Source: Spirochaetales bacterium (lineage in GTDB: Bacteria; Spirochaetota; Leptospiria; Leptospirales; Leptonemataceae). Taken from it: 64,000 nucleotides of DNA. The stretch is taken from contig JABTUL010000001.1 of the NCBI GenBank assembly GCA_015075425.1, positions 496,001-560,000 on the forward strand, given 5' to 3'. Numbering within the stretch: position 1 is the first letter of the stretch; every line of letters begins with the position of its first letter. Shown in pieces: positions 42,030 to 51,399 of the stretch. A program made the translations under genes and the position numbers. The notes under the pieces are model-generated. The model was not told the origin of the DNA. It searched no databases and was given only the letters and a program-made list of their open reading frames with translations.

Positions 42030-43813
42030 AACTCCCGCTTTAGCGTCAAACGCACTTCGATGCGGGAATTGCGATAGTCAAGGAAAGGGTTTGAGTCCTC
42101 GCGCAAAGGCTCTGTCTCTCCCATACCCCGAAAATCGATGCGCTTGCGACTGACTCCTTTTTGTAGAAAATAAGCATGGGCGCGGCTGGCTTTGAATTCA
42201 GAACGCAGCAGGTTTTCTTCTTCGCCACCAGGCATGGCTGCGTGGCTTTCTACCCGCACGAAATAGGAGCGATAGGAGGACAACTGCCGTTTGGCTGCGC
42301 GGAGGCGTCGCTTGCCTGTGCCCGTTAGTTGATCCAGGGGTGTAAAGGCCCGGTAATCGGGTATGCGACTGACCAGATCGGGAGAGCCGGGTTTGATGGG
42401 CCGAAAAAGGATGGCTGTGCTCCGGCGCACAAGTCGACTTGAGCGGACGTTGCCGGCCCGGTCGCGTGCTTCCAGGACAAAAGTCAGTCTTTCCAGGGAC
42501 TGTAGCTGTTCGCCATTGTCGCCCAATCCATCCCAGTAGAATCGCGACGGTGGCTTGCCTTCGCCCTGAAAGATCCGGTGGGGCGATTGAATCGTTTCAT
42601 CCGGTTCTACAGCGATGCTGAGCGACCACGATTCCAGATCGTAGTTATCGCTGGCTCCAAGGCTGATCCGCTGCAGGTCCTGCCACCCATCGCCGTCCGG
42701 AGAAAGATCGTTCCAGCCCACACCAATGGAAACCGAGGGAGGCTTGCGGTCGATGTAGATCGGTTTGTAAACGCTCTGGCTTTCACCTTTTGTCAGGTGT
42801 GCATAGTACACTCCACCGGATACGGGTTTTCCGGCTTCACTCAGGCCGTTCCAGATCAGACGCCCCGGCAAAGTCGAGCCGCTCTGCCGGAAGATAGCCC
42901 GGCCCCCCACGCTCCGCGTAATTTGAAAGGACCAGTCCCCGGGAACGGAGGAAGCACTGCCGGCGCTTCTACCGGTCAGACCGGCGACACGTACCGGTTC
43001 GAGTTCAATGTTGCTGCGTGCTTCCGGGGAAAAAAAGTATTTCTCTGATCTTAAGTCGATTTCAAGGTCCTGGTCGGTTATTATGATATCGTTGAGGTAA
43101 GCACTATTGCGATTTCCGGCTGCATCTTCCGCTGTCAGCCTGTAGCGATACACGCCGTGAGCAGCGTTTCCAAAGAAGCCCCGTCCATTCCATTCAATGG
43201 CTGCCGGCAATTCTCCTTCCCAGCGGCGTTTCTCCACCACCCGACCGGAAGCATTCAGAAAAGCTCCTTCAAAGCGGTAAGCGCTTCCTTCAAGGATGCT
43301 CTGGGCAATGAGAATGGGTCCGGATTCTTCGCTAATTCCGCCGGCGTCCACGCGTTTCATGATGGATTGGTCAGAGCTCAAATGGATACGCGGTTTGCGT
43401 GTACTGGCTGTTACGCGCAATGGTTCAGAAACTATGGTATCTCCGGCCAGAGTGTCCACTTTCATCCAGACGTCGTAGTAGCCATCACCCACCAGCTGTC
43501 CTGAGTCGTTCCTGCCATCCCAGAGAATACGGCGCGCGGTGCGGATTGTTTCCCGTCCCTTGACAAAGGGGATCCAGGAGATATTCTTTCTTCTGCGATC
43601 AGCGCGAATCGTGCGAATGATTCCGCCGCCCGAGCTGATTTCCAGACGCCAGTCTCTGGAGCGTTTCAGATCAGAGGGCAATGCATCTACCTCGATCCAC
43701 AAAGTATCCCTTGTGCCATCGGAATTGGGTGAAAAGTACGGATCGGACTGCAAGAGGATTTGCGCAGAAAGGGGTGCCAGGGAGAAAACCAGTGTGCTCA
43801 GCAGTCGAATCAT
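42026..43813 (-). CDS. OmpA-family envelope protein with FlgD/Ig-like repeats
   Basis: A 595-residue exported protein with signal peptide MIRLLSTLVFSLAPLSA. The mature part opens with FSPNSDGTRDTLWIEV, a gliding/FlgD-type Ig repeat. Similar repeats follow (ILWDGRNDSGQLVGDGYYDV, AIEWNGRGFFGNAAHGVYRY, LIWNGLSEAGKPVSGGVYYA, FYWDGLGDNGEQL). The last 110 residues form an OmpA C-terminal peptidoglycan-binding domain (YFVRVESHAAMP, SRAHAYFLQKGV, YRNSRIEVRL). It would link outer membrane and peptidoglycan in the periplasm. A longer frame to 43915 lacks a signal peptide. Confidence 0.88.
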   Translation of the reverse strand: MIRLLSTLVFSLAPLSAQILLQSDPYFSPNSDGTRDTLWIEVDALPSDLKRSRDWRLEISSGGGIIRTIRADRRRKNISWIPFVKGRETIRTARRILWDGRNDSGQLVGDGYYDVWMKVDTLAGDTIVSEPLRVTASTRKPRIHLSSDQSIMKRVDAGGISEESGPILIAQSILEGSAYRFEGAFLNASGRVVEKRRWEGELPAAIEWNGRGFFGNAAHGVYRYRLTAEDAAGNRNSAYLNDIIITDQDLEIDLRSEKYFFSPEARSNIELEPVRVAGLTGRSAGSASSVPGDWSFQITRSVGGRAIFRQSGSTLPGRLIWNGLSEAGKPVSGGVYYAHLTKGESQSVYKPIYIDRKPPSVSIGVGWNDLSPDGDGWQDLQRISLGASDNYDLESWSLSIAVEPDETIQSPHRIFQGEGKPPSRFYWDGLGDNGEQLQSLERLTFVLEARDRAGNVRSSRLVRRSTAILFRPIKPGSPDLVSRIPDYRAFTPLDQLTGTGKRRLRAAKRQLSSYRSYFVRVESHAAMPGGEEENLLRSEFKASRAHAYFLQKGVSRKRIDFRGMGETEPLREDSNPFLDYRNSRIEVRLTLKREL

Positions 43814-43874
43814 CTTCTGATCCAGCTTGAAAAGTTCAACTGTCCTGTAAAGAACTGCTTGTTTCAACAGCAGG

Positions 43875-44720
43875 GTGCTTACCGTTGTCCGGGTGCAGCC
43901 CAATGTTTTCATCACCGGCCTTCTCCCCGACCAGCACTACCGCTTTGTTCTGGCAACCAATGAAGCTCTGGTGCCGGAAATCCAGCAAATGCACCACACA
44001 TCGGAAGACCTTGCCAGACAGGCTGCCGGTTTGCTCCTCGGATCCTTTTTTCTTTGTGCTCACAGCGCCAAAAGTGAGGACAGAAGTATTGGTATTCATC
44101 TGCAACGTAAAAATCCTCCCGAGCGGATGATTGCCCAGAGTAAGCCGGACGGTGAGGGCCGGATCAGTATGGGCGAACATGACCCCGATCTGCCAACAGG
44201 CAACCTGCTGGAAAGTGGCAGCATACTGCGCGTGACCCGCTGGCAGGAAAATCGGAAACTGGCCTTTACTTCGCTTGTGGGCATCCGCCACCATGATCTG
44301 GGCCGCTCCCTGGATTACTTTATCCAGCAATCGGATCAAATCATGAGTTCGACAAGGATTGTTCCGGTTCCTTCCAGCGGAATTTTCTTTGAGGCCCTGC
44401 CCCAGGCCACGGCAGGTGACCACGGAGCGGTACTCGATCTGGCATTTGAACTGCAGCCCGATGTGTTGCTGGGTCCGCTTGCGGAAGGGAAGTCCTGGCA
44501 GATCAAGAGTGCCTTTGTTTTTGTGCCCCTGCATAGCGGCAACTTCACCCTCAAATGCGATTGCAGTACTGACAAAGTCCGCCTCCTGGTACGATTTATG
44601 GGAGCGGATGAGGCGGCTCAACTGCTTGCGGAGCGGGGAAAAATCGAAATCAAATGCGAATTCTGCCAGAAAAAGTATTGCTTTTCAGAGCAAGACATAG
44701 CTTCTATCTTTCAGAGTTAG
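43875..44720 (+). CDS. hslO: Hsp33 redox-regulated chaperone
   Basis: A 281-residue holdase chaperone activated by oxidation. The C-terminal zinc switch is complete: KCDCS, thirty intervening residues, then CEFCQKKYCF (CxC-X30-CxxC). The N-terminal domain shows TEDLARQAAGLLLGSFFL-like helices and GDHGAVLDLAFELQPDVLLG. A GTG start at 43875 has no strong ribosome site, but an in-frame stop lies at 43848, so no long extension is possible. It is divergent from the OmpA-family gene. Confidence 0.94.
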   Translation: MLTVVRVQPNVFITGLLPDQHYRFVLATNEALVPEIQQMHHTSEDLARQAAGLLLGSFFLCAHSAKSEDRSIGIHLQRKNPPERMIAQSKPDGEGRISMGEHDPDLPTGNLLESGSILRVTRWQENRKLAFTSLVGIRHHDLGRSLDYFIQQSDQIMSSTRIVPVPSSGIFFEALPQATAGDHGAVLDLAFELQPDVLLGPLAEGKSWQIKSAFVFVPLHSGNFTLKCDCSTDKVRLLVRFMGADEAAQLLAERGKIEIKCEFCQKKYCFSEQDIASIFQS

Positions 44721-44730
44721 TAAACTAATT

Positions 44731-45597
44731 ATGGAAACCGATTATGTGCAGATCGATTCTGTTGAGGATCTCGATCCCGAGCGCATCACTTTGCGGGATT
44801 TGAATAAGCGTTACATTGATCGCAACGGCAACCGCTACGCTACCCGTTTTAATCTAAAAACCCGGAAGGTGGAAGTCATTCGTATTGTTAAAGGAGTTCA
44901 TGAGGCCATGCGCATCAAGGAGCAGGCTCGCTATGAACGCCAGGCGCCGGCAAAAAGCATCCAGGAGAAATCAGAGGAGGTGTATGAAGAGGAAGATTTC
45001 AGGGAACCCCAGGGGAATGCAGCCCCGGTAGATTTTGACCAGGGAGGATCTCCCTCTCAGCCGATTTTTTATGAACATTCCTTCATTGAAGAGTGCCAGA
45101 GTGATCTGGACAAGATGAAACAGAGATTGCATGGTGTGGTAAATAATCTAAAAGGTTCACGGGTCCTGGAAATGGATGGCGGGGATACCATAGACAATCA
45201 GGTGCGCGCCATAGAATCCGTCTGCCTTACCCAGGCGGATGAACTGGGGAATTATGTAAAAGAACTGACTACCTATCCGCGACCCCTCTCACACTATGCG
45301 ACCCGGCTTTCAGCTGATCAAAAGGACAAGCTGGATCGAGCCCCGGAAGAGCAAAAGATGGATCTTATCAAAAGATTTGAGCTGCGGAAGATATTTGAAG
45401 AATACTATACGCGCATCCTGGATTTGTTTGGAAAACTGCTGGACACTTTGCAGGCCGTGGACCAGGAAAAGTTGCGTCATTTCCCCGCCGTTCAGCAGCA
45501 GAGCTATCGGGATGCCGTCAGTTCCATTGGCTTTGTGCTGGATGATTGTCGCAAGAAGCTTTCCGGGATAGCCACCTGGAAGAAACGCTATCCCTGA
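44731..45597 (+). CDS. Conserved hypothetical protein, helical
   Basis: A 288-residue soluble protein without signal peptide. The N-terminus (TLRDLNKRYIDRNGNRYATR, NLKTRKVEVIRIVKG) is compact and basic. A Glu-rich linker follows (QEKSEEVYEEEDFREPQ), then a predominantly helical C-terminal half with YHEHSFIEE-like start (PIFYEHSFIEECQSDLDKMK) and KIFEEYYTRILDLFGKLLD. No family recognised; leptospires have many such proteins. The stop overlaps the next start (ATGA-type), and it follows hslO by ten bases. Confidence 0.78.
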   Translation: METDYVQIDSVEDLDPERITLRDLNKRYIDRNGNRYATRFNLKTRKVEVIRIVKGVHEAMRIKEQARYERQAPAKSIQEKSEEVYEEEDFREPQGNAAPVDFDQGGSPSQPIFYEHSFIEECQSDLDKMKQRLHGVVNNLKGSRVLEMDGGDTIDNQVRAIESVCLTQADELGNYVKELTTYPRPLSHYATRLSADQKDKLDRAPEEQKMDLIKRFELRKIFEEYYTRILDLFGKLLDTLQAVDQEKLRHFPAVQQQSYRDAVSSIGFVLDDCRKKLSGIATWKKRYP

Positions 45598-46844
45598 TGC
45601 GAATTTTTATTTTCTTTCTTTCAGGCTGTGTCCTGTTTCTGGTTTTATCCCAGGCGTTCTTGCGGCGTCTGGGCAACGCTCACCACTTCACGCCGGGACG
45701 TCCGCTGCAGCAACTCAGCCAGGGCGCTCAAAATCTGATCGCTCAATCCTTTGCCGATCTTGATGTCGATCGGCTGATGGATTATCATGTCCATCTGGTT
45801 GCAACGGGAAGCCATTGCGCTGGATGCTATGTGAATGCCGATTTCTACAGCTGGAAACATCTGGCCAAACGATTGCGATTTGCGGTCTATCGTGATGCCT
45901 CGGGAGTACGCACCCTTCGCGGAGCGGACCGGCAGTATGTAAATCAACTTTATAATATGATTCAATTTGGTCAGATTCCTGGCAGGTTTGTTTTGCTGGG
46001 ATTTGATGCTGTCCACAATGCGGACGGCCTTGCGGACCGGAAAGTCAGTGAATTTTATGTAGATAATGATTATTTGCTGGATGTGGCAGAACTTTCGCCA
46101 CAATTTCTGCCGGCCATTTCCGTGCATCCGGCGCGTAAAGATGCCATTCGTCTGCTGGAAAAATATGCCGGGCGCGGGGTGCGCTTTGTCAAATGGCTGC
46201 CCAATGCCATGCAGATTGACCCCGCGCGGAAAGAATACGTCCCTTTTTACCGGGCCATGCGTCGCCAGCGGATGATTTTGATTACCCATGCGGGAGAGGA
46301 GGCGGCGGTAGAGGCGGCTTCTTTTCAGGAATGGGGGAATCCCTTGCGGCTGCGGTTGCCACTCAAAGAAGGTGTGCGTATCATCGTGGCCCATGCGGCC
46401 AGTCTGGGAAAGGCTCAAGACCTCGATGATCCGGCCAGGCCCCGGATTCCAGCATTCCATCTTTTTCTGCGTTTATTCACGCAAAAGAAATATAAAAAAC
46501 AGCTTTTCGCGGACATTTCCGCCATGACTCAGTTTAATCGGATTGGAGAGCCGCCGGCTGTGGAACCACTGAAGACGCTCCTTGAGCGCCCCGATCTACA
46601 GAGTCGTCTGGTCAATGGCAGTGACTATCCCCTGCCGGCCATCAATCTGGTGATTCGGACCAGTGTGCTACAGCGGCTGGGTTATATCAGCCCGGAAGAG
46701 CGGGTGTTTTTAAATGAAATCTATGACTACAACCCGTTGCTTTTTGATTTTGTGTTGAAACGGACTCTGCGGCATCCACGGGATTCCCGGCTGAAGCTTG
46801 CACCGGAAATTTTTATGGAGCACGAGCTTTTGCAAGTCAAGTAA
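45597..46844 (+). CDS. Amidohydrolase-family metal-dependent hydrolase, membrane-anchored
   Basis: A 415-residue protein. The N-terminal hydrophobic segment FFLSGCVLFLVLSQAFL could anchor or export it. The TIM-barrel amidohydrolase-2 pattern follows: DYHVHLVATG (HxH metal site, about residues 63-72), later RFVKWLPNAMQID, ITHAGEEAAV and VAHAASLG. The metal Asp is in NGSDYPLPAIN. The substrate is not apparent. It ends overlapping the convergent ACT-domain gene by eight bases. Confidence 0.85.
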   Translation: MRIFIFFLSGCVLFLVLSQAFLRRLGNAHHFTPGRPLQQLSQGAQNLIAQSFADLDVDRLMDYHVHLVATGSHCAGCYVNADFYSWKHLAKRLRFAVYRDASGVRTLRGADRQYVNQLYNMIQFGQIPGRFVLLGFDAVHNADGLADRKVSEFYVDNDYLLDVAELSPQFLPAISVHPARKDAIRLLEKYAGRGVRFVKWLPNAMQIDPARKEYVPFYRAMRRQRMILITHAGEEAAVEAASFQEWGNPLRLRLPLKEGVRIIVAHAASLGKAQDLDDPARPRIPAFHLFLRLFTQKKYKKQLFADISAMTQFNRIGEPPAVEPLKTLLERPDLQSRLVNGSDYPLPAINLVIRTSVLQRLGYISPEERVFLNEIYDYNPLLFDFVLKRTLRHPRDSRLKLAPEIFMEHELLQVK

Positions 46845-47418
46845 TGTACTTGATACGCGCATGGAGATCCCGGGACAGATCTTTTAGTTTTTCTTCGCTC
46901 AGGGCTTTTCCGTTGTACTGTAGATAGAAATCATCGGCGACTTCTGCACCGCGTGTGTCGATGTGTCCGTTCAGTATGTTGATCTGGTGGCGGGCCAGCG
47001 TGCCGGTCAGCCAGTACAGCAATCCGTGCCGATCCTCTGTAACCAGGTACATGCGCGTTGCCTCCGCATCGTTCTGAAAAGCAACTTCACAGCCAACAAA
47101 AGACTCTGGATCTACTTCCGGGACAGCACGGGAGGCAAAAATTTCCGCAACCGGAGTGCTGTGGCCCAGAACACTTTCCATGATGAGTGCCAGATCCACT
47201 GCGGGGTTGACGTCATCCCGGGTTTTGCGGACGATAAATGTATCGCTGGTCATTGGTTCGCCGTCTTCATAGTCTGTATGCACCTGGCCGGAAACAATGT
47301 CGAGTCCTGCCGCATAAATGGCCGCCGTCAACCGGTGCAGCGTTCCAGGCATGGTCTGGGGCGTCCGTATGCTGATGAGGAAGCGATCGGGGGGAAACAG
47401 TTCACAACTGAATCTCAA
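46837..47418 (-). CDS. Tandem ACT-domain protein
   Basis: A 193-residue protein made of two ACT-type domains. The first starts RFLISIRTPQTMPGTLHRLT and the second MYLVTEDRHGLLYWLTGTLA, resembling the C-terminal ACT pair of GlnD uridylyltransferase without its catalytic part. It probably senses an amino acid or binds a partner. A TTG at 47418 overlaps the preceding stop as TTGA; a GTG at 47457 would give a longer protein and a 43-base overlap. Confidence 0.8.
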   Translation of the reverse strand: MRFSCELFPPDRFLISIRTPQTMPGTLHRLTAAIYAAGLDIVSGQVHTDYEDGEPMTSDTFIVRKTRDDVNPAVDLALIMESVLGHSTPVAEIFASRAVPEVDPESFVGCEVAFQNDAEATRMYLVTEDRHGLLYWLTGTLARHQINILNGHIDTRGAEVADDFYLQYNGKALSEEKLKDLSRDLHARIKYIT

Positions 47419-48287
47419 GAGCGCGTTTTCCCGTGCCGGATGAGGTCCAGAAACCACTGGGTCAGTGCGTCCGGAATGATCTCGAGGCCACTCCAGCGGT
47501 CCGAACCACGGGCCGGATGAACATCGACACCCTGTTCCAGAGCCAGACGATTGATAAAATCGGCTGTGTGGTTGCCGGCAATCTTCTCAAGTTCCTTCCA
47601 GTAGATGGTGATGTGACCGGTTTTCTGGATGGTCATGAAGCGCTTATCGTTTACATGAAATTCGATTTCCTGTTCTTCTTCCAGGAAATACCATTCTCCG
47701 GCACCTTCCAGATTATTTACAATTCGTTTTATCGTTTTCCAGAGCGTTTTTTTCTCTGACCTGCGTTTGCTCTCTTTTTCCATGCGATCCACGGCGGCAA
47801 CCAGGGCGGGAAATTTAAGATGCCGGACGTTGCTTTTATGGCTTGATTCTTCCCACCAGGGCTTGAAAGCTTTACCTTTGAGTAGCGCACCAAGACTTAC
47901 AAAGGCCTGGGACCAGATTTCTGCCTGGCGATCCCGAATGGCTGCATCCGTCCAGCCGTCGTGGCTTACCGTTAACAGGATTCCCTCACCGGTGTTGGAA
48001 CGAGCCGCCCCCTTATCTGATATTTCAAACGTGATGACCGTGTCCTGGACGGGATCCACATCGCGAATCCAGCGGTAGCGAACCATCTGATTGGCCGTGG
48101 CCTTGAGCTGCTTCATGGTGACATCAATCCCATGTTCTTGGCTCACAATGTTGCGGGACATGATCACCCGTGGGGCAAACCATTTGCGCAGCTCTGTTTG
48201 CGAGGTAACAGCCCGATAGGCTGCGGCCGGGGCAGCGTGGAGCTGCATTTTCAGTTCAATGGCCGGTATGGCGTCTCGATCCTTCAT
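47415..48287 (-). CDS. SRPBCC/AHSA1-like protein with helical C-terminus
   Basis: A 290-residue protein. The N-terminal START/AHSA1-like domain (LKMQLHAAPAAAYRAVTSQT, ELRKWFAPRVIM, GWTDAAIRDRQAEIWSQAFV) is followed by a positively charged linker. The C-terminal region is GAGEWYFLEEEQEIEFHVND, then AGNHTADFINRLALEQGVDV. Fusion of the two parts is unusual and the second part is not assigned. The ACT protein gene starts within its stop codon, so the two products may act together. Confidence 0.8.
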   Translation of the reverse strand: MKDRDAIPAIELKMQLHAAPAAAYRAVTSQTELRKWFAPRVIMSRNIVSQEHGIDVTMKQLKATANQMVRYRWIRDVDPVQDTVITFEISDKGAARSNTGEGILLTVSHDGWTDAAIRDRQAEIWSQAFVSLGALLKGKAFKPWWEESSHKSNVRHLKFPALVAAVDRMEKESKRRSEKKTLWKTIKRIVNNLEGAGEWYFLEEEQEIEFHVNDKRFMTIQKTGHITIYWKELEKIAGNHTADFINRLALEQGVDVHPARGSDRWSGLEIIPDALTQWFLDLIRHGKTRS

Positions 48288-48392
48288 GGGATTCTTGCAC
48301 CCACTTTAAGCTCCCTTTCAGGAAAATGCAAGCTTTTTCGCTTTCTGAAAAGTCGTACTTGCCCGCCGGGCGCCCCCGGCCAGTCTCATTCT

Positions 48393-49550
48393 GTGCAGAG
48401 AAATCCGCAAGCTCTCGCTGTTTACATCCATTATCCCTATTGTATCCAGAAATGTCGTTATTGCGATTTTTATTCCGTGGCCGGTGAGAATTCGAAAGGC
48501 ACGCTATCGGCTTACCTGAAGGCATTGAAAGCAGAGTTCGCGGTCCGCAAACGGGATTTTTCTTCCTTTTCCCGGATCGAGACGATCTTCTTTGGGGGAG
48601 GTACTGCTTCTCGTCTCCCTCTGGAAGCACTCAAAGAGATTCTCTCCCTGCTGGAAGAGTCCTTTGCCTTCCTGCCGGAAATGGAGATCACTCTTGAGGG
48701 AAATCCAGAAGATCTGACACAATCGTATCTCTCCGGTCTTGTGGATCTCGGGATCAGGCGGGTCAATGCCGGGATCCAGACCTTTGACCGCAAAATCCTG
48801 GAGCAGCTGGGACGTTACTTTGATCCGCATCGTTATGAAGCCATTCTTGAAACTCTTCGTTCCTTTCCTCTGCGGCGCGGTGTGGATTTGATCTACGGTT
48901 TTCCAGAGTCGGAAGAAATTTTCCAGTCAGACCTTGCGCGCGTGTTGCAGGCCAACCTTGAGCATCTCTCCCTTTATGCCCTGACGGTAGAAAAGGGGAC
49001 AGAGCTTTCTCGTCTGGGTCCTTACCCCGATGAAGATTTGCAGGCCCGCCTGTTTGATTCCCTGCCGGCCCACCTTGCCCGGGAGGGTTATGTCCATTAC
49101 GAAGTCTCCAACTATGCCCGGCCCGGCTTTGAATCCCGTCACAATCTGCGCTACTGGATGTATGAACCCTACATGGGACTCGGTCCGGGCGCACACGGTT
49201 TTACCGGCCGCTTGCGTTACGGCAATCCGCGCAACGTCGACCGGTATCTGGTGGGTCACGTCATGGGCGCTCTTTCCCCGCACCAACCGGCTGTCGATAT
49301 CTGGCTTGGCCTCTTGCGCCTGGTGCGCTTTCCTCTGGCAATGGTTTTTGAGATTCTGGACGAAGCGGATTTGCCGCATGAGCCCTTTCTTGGGGAGCTG
49401 GACCAACTCCTGGAAGAAGGCGTGGCCAGCCTGGATGACGGTGTTTTTTGCTGGAAGGCCCGGGGCCTCCTTTTTCTGGATCAGTATGTAGAGCGTATGA
49501 TTTCTGCGTACAGCTTCATGAATAATCCTGTTAAAACTGGAAGTAGATAA
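48393..49550 (+). CDS. hemW: HemW-type radical SAM protein (heme chaperone)
   Basis: A 385-residue protein. The HemN/HemW cluster motif is YIHYPYCIQKCRYCDFYS (Cys17, Cys21, Cys24). GGGTASRLP and EGNPEDLTQSYLSGLVDLGI follow, with GVDLIYGFPES. The length and the Cys-x3-Cys-x2-Cys motif lacking the fourth CxC cysteine suggest HemW, the heme chaperone, over coproporphyrinogen dehydrogenase HemN. A GTG at 48393 gives the family's length; the frame is open 260 bases further upstream over the divergent gene. Confidence 0.9.
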   Translation: MQRNPQALAVYIHYPYCIQKCRYCDFYSVAGENSKGTLSAYLKALKAEFAVRKRDFSSFSRIETIFFGGGTASRLPLEALKEILSLLEESFAFLPEMEITLEGNPEDLTQSYLSGLVDLGIRRVNAGIQTFDRKILEQLGRYFDPHRYEAILETLRSFPLRRGVDLIYGFPESEEIFQSDLARVLQANLEHLSLYALTVEKGTELSRLGPYPDEDLQARLFDSLPAHLAREGYVHYEVSNYARPGFESRHNLRYWMYEPYMGLGPGAHGFTGRLRYGNPRNVDRYLVGHVMGALSPHQPAVDIWLGLLRLVRFPLAMVFEILDEADLPHEPFLGELDQLLEEGVASLDDGVFCWKARGLLFLDQYVERMISAYSFMNNPVKTGSR

Positions 49551-50937
49551 AACTGCCGCCTACATCGCCAAAAAGAAAAACCAGCAAAGCAATCAGCGGA
49601 GACAGGATTAAGAGCAGGCTCAGCCGCAAGGCAGGGCGGGCATTCAAGAAGGCCCGGGCCCGGTAGGTATACTGGAAAAAGTTAAAGCTGTAGGCCAGGA
49701 TGCACAGGCTGATGGCCGTGTCCCATTCAGGCATGGGCAGGCCTCTTTCCCATTGAAAGATCCTGGCCAGTATGCCTGTGGTTGTGCTCAAATCAGGGGA
49801 GTTGAAAAAAACAGCGCTAAAAGCAAAAATGGTAAGTACATAAACAATGCGAACTGCTTGAAAGGGCCGGCTTGCCGGTAGCAGGGTCCGCTGGCGCAGC
49901 AGTCGTTCTAACACCAGAAATAAACCGATGTAGATACCCCAAAGCAGCATGGGCCAGGTGGCGCCATGCCAGATGCCGCCCAGGCCCAGTGTGATCAGCA
50001 AATTGATGATGGTCCGCGACTCCCCGAGTCGGCTGCCGCCCAGGGGGATGTAGATGTAGTCGCGTAACCATGTGGAAAGGGTAATGTGCCAGCGCTGCCA
50101 GAGTTCGGAAATGCTGCGGGAAAGGAACGGTCCGGCAAAGTTCTCCGGGATCTCATAGCCCAGGAGTTTGGCCATGCCGCGGGCCATGTCCGTGTAACCG
50201 GAAAAATCGCAGTAGATGCGCATCATGAAGGCCGGCAAAATGATGATCAGAGCCGTGGCATCGTAGGATGCCGGATCCAGCCAGACCCGGGTCGTGATCA
50301 GGCCCAGGCGATCGGCGATCAGGACCTTTTTCACGATTCCCATGAGCAGATAGAGAGATCCATTGATGATGCGATCTTTCGTGAGATAGGGGCGATCTAT
50401 CTGATCCATGAAATCGCTGGCCCGCATGATGGGACCGGCGATAAACTGGGGGAAGAAAAGGATAAAAAGAAAAAATTTGGTCGCGGAAGTGGGTTCGGTA
50501 ATGGAAGAGCGGTAGCTATCCACCACATAAGCGATCATCTGAAAGGTGTAAAAACTGATGGCGATGGGCAGAACGATAGTAAGATTGTAGTCCTCTTCCC
50601 AGTTGGTTTTCAGCGCGGCCAGATAAGGCAGACCGAGGATTTCTCCGGCTGTATGGGCCAGTAAATAAAAGTACTTAAAAAAACCAAGAACACCGAGGTC
50701 GAGACCTAAAATGGCAGTGAGCAGCAAACGGCTTTTGTGGCGCAGGAGCTGGATGCTGGCCAGATAGTTGATGCTGACCAGACCAAGAAAGAGGAGCAGG
50801 AATGGGATGCTGTACCAGGCATAGAAGAGAAGACTGGCAACAATGATCAGGTACTGTTTCCCGCGCTGTCCCAGGTGCCAGTACACCAGGTACACGCAGA
50901 GGAAGAGAACCAGGAAGATTGCCGAATTGAAAAGCAC
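49531..50937 (-). CDS. MBOAT family O-acyltransferase (AlgI-like)
   Basis: A 468-residue protein with about eleven membrane helices. It starts VLFNSAIFLVLFLCVYLVYW, typical for AlgI/PatA-type MBOATs. It contains IYCDFSGYTDMARGMAKLLG, ELWQRWHITLSTWLRDYIYI and the catalytic histidine region GLGGIWHGATWPMLLWG. It moves acetyl or another acyl group onto an exported polysaccharide or peptidoglycan. No AlgJ/AlgX-type partner is adjacent. The GTG at 50937 sets the usual start. It overlaps the hemW 3' end by 20 bases. Confidence 0.92.
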   Translation of the reverse strand: MLFNSAIFLVLFLCVYLVYWHLGQRGKQYLIIVASLLFYAWYSIPFLLLFLGLVSINYLASIQLLRHKSRLLLTAILGLDLGVLGFFKYFYLLAHTAGEILGLPYLAALKTNWEEDYNLTIVLPIAISFYTFQMIAYVVDSYRSSITEPTSATKFFLFILFFPQFIAGPIMRASDFMDQIDRPYLTKDRIINGSLYLLMGIVKKVLIADRLGLITTRVWLDPASYDATALIIILPAFMMRIYCDFSGYTDMARGMAKLLGYEIPENFAGPFLSRSISELWQRWHITLSTWLRDYIYIPLGGSRLGESRTIINLLITLGLGGIWHGATWPMLLWGIYIGLFLVLERLLRQRTLLPASRPFQAVRIVYVLTIFAFSAVFFNSPDLSTTTGILARIFQWERGLPMPEWDTAISLCILAYSFNFFQYTYRARAFLNARPALRLSLLLILSPLIALLVFLFGDVGGSFIYFQF

Positions 50938-51043
50938 GCCAGGGCCAGCCCGGTTTTCTCGGGCGGGCCTGTCAAGCCGATGCTCCCCAAGGACAAGCCC
51001 GGTTTCCTTTGACATCCACAGCAAGGATCAGACGCTGGGCCCA

Positions 51044-51328
51044 ATGCGGACGGTTATCAAAAATGATCAGCTGATTTTTCATTTTGATTCACCGGTGACC
51101 GTGGAAATTCAAAGCGACAGTCTGCTCATTCCTCCTAATTTGAAGATCCGGCAGGTGGTGCTCGATTTTACCGGTGTGCGGGCCATCAGTTCCCTGGCCA
51201 TTGGAGCCATACTGCGTTTGATGGAAACGGAAAAGGACCGCCTGGAAGTGCGCATGGAGAATGTGGGCCCGGAACTCGAGGAGATTTTCAAGCGAACCGG
51301 TCTTGAGCACATACTGAGGAATCCCTGA
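51044..51328 (+). CDS. STAS-domain protein
   Basis: A 94-residue protein resembling anti-sigma factor antagonists: beta-strand KIRQVVLDFTGVRAISSLAI, where the phospho-site serine would fall, then GAILRLMETEKDRLEVRMEN and the ending GLEHILRN. Such proteins are substrates of PP2C phosphatases and Rsb-type kinases; a PP2C phosphatase is encoded at 39704. The start is uncertain because no ribosome site is obvious and the frame extends upstream over the divergent MBOAT gene. Confidence 0.78.
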   Translation: MRTVIKNDQLIFHFDSPVTVEIQSDSLLIPPNLKIRQVVLDFTGVRAISSLAIGAILRLMETEKDRLEVRMENVGPELEEIFKRTGLEHILRNP

Positions 51329-51399
51329 CCGGTCGGCGGAATCAGGACAAAAAGTTCTTTACGAATTCTGCCAGGCTTCTTTCTGTTAAGAGTAAGGTT

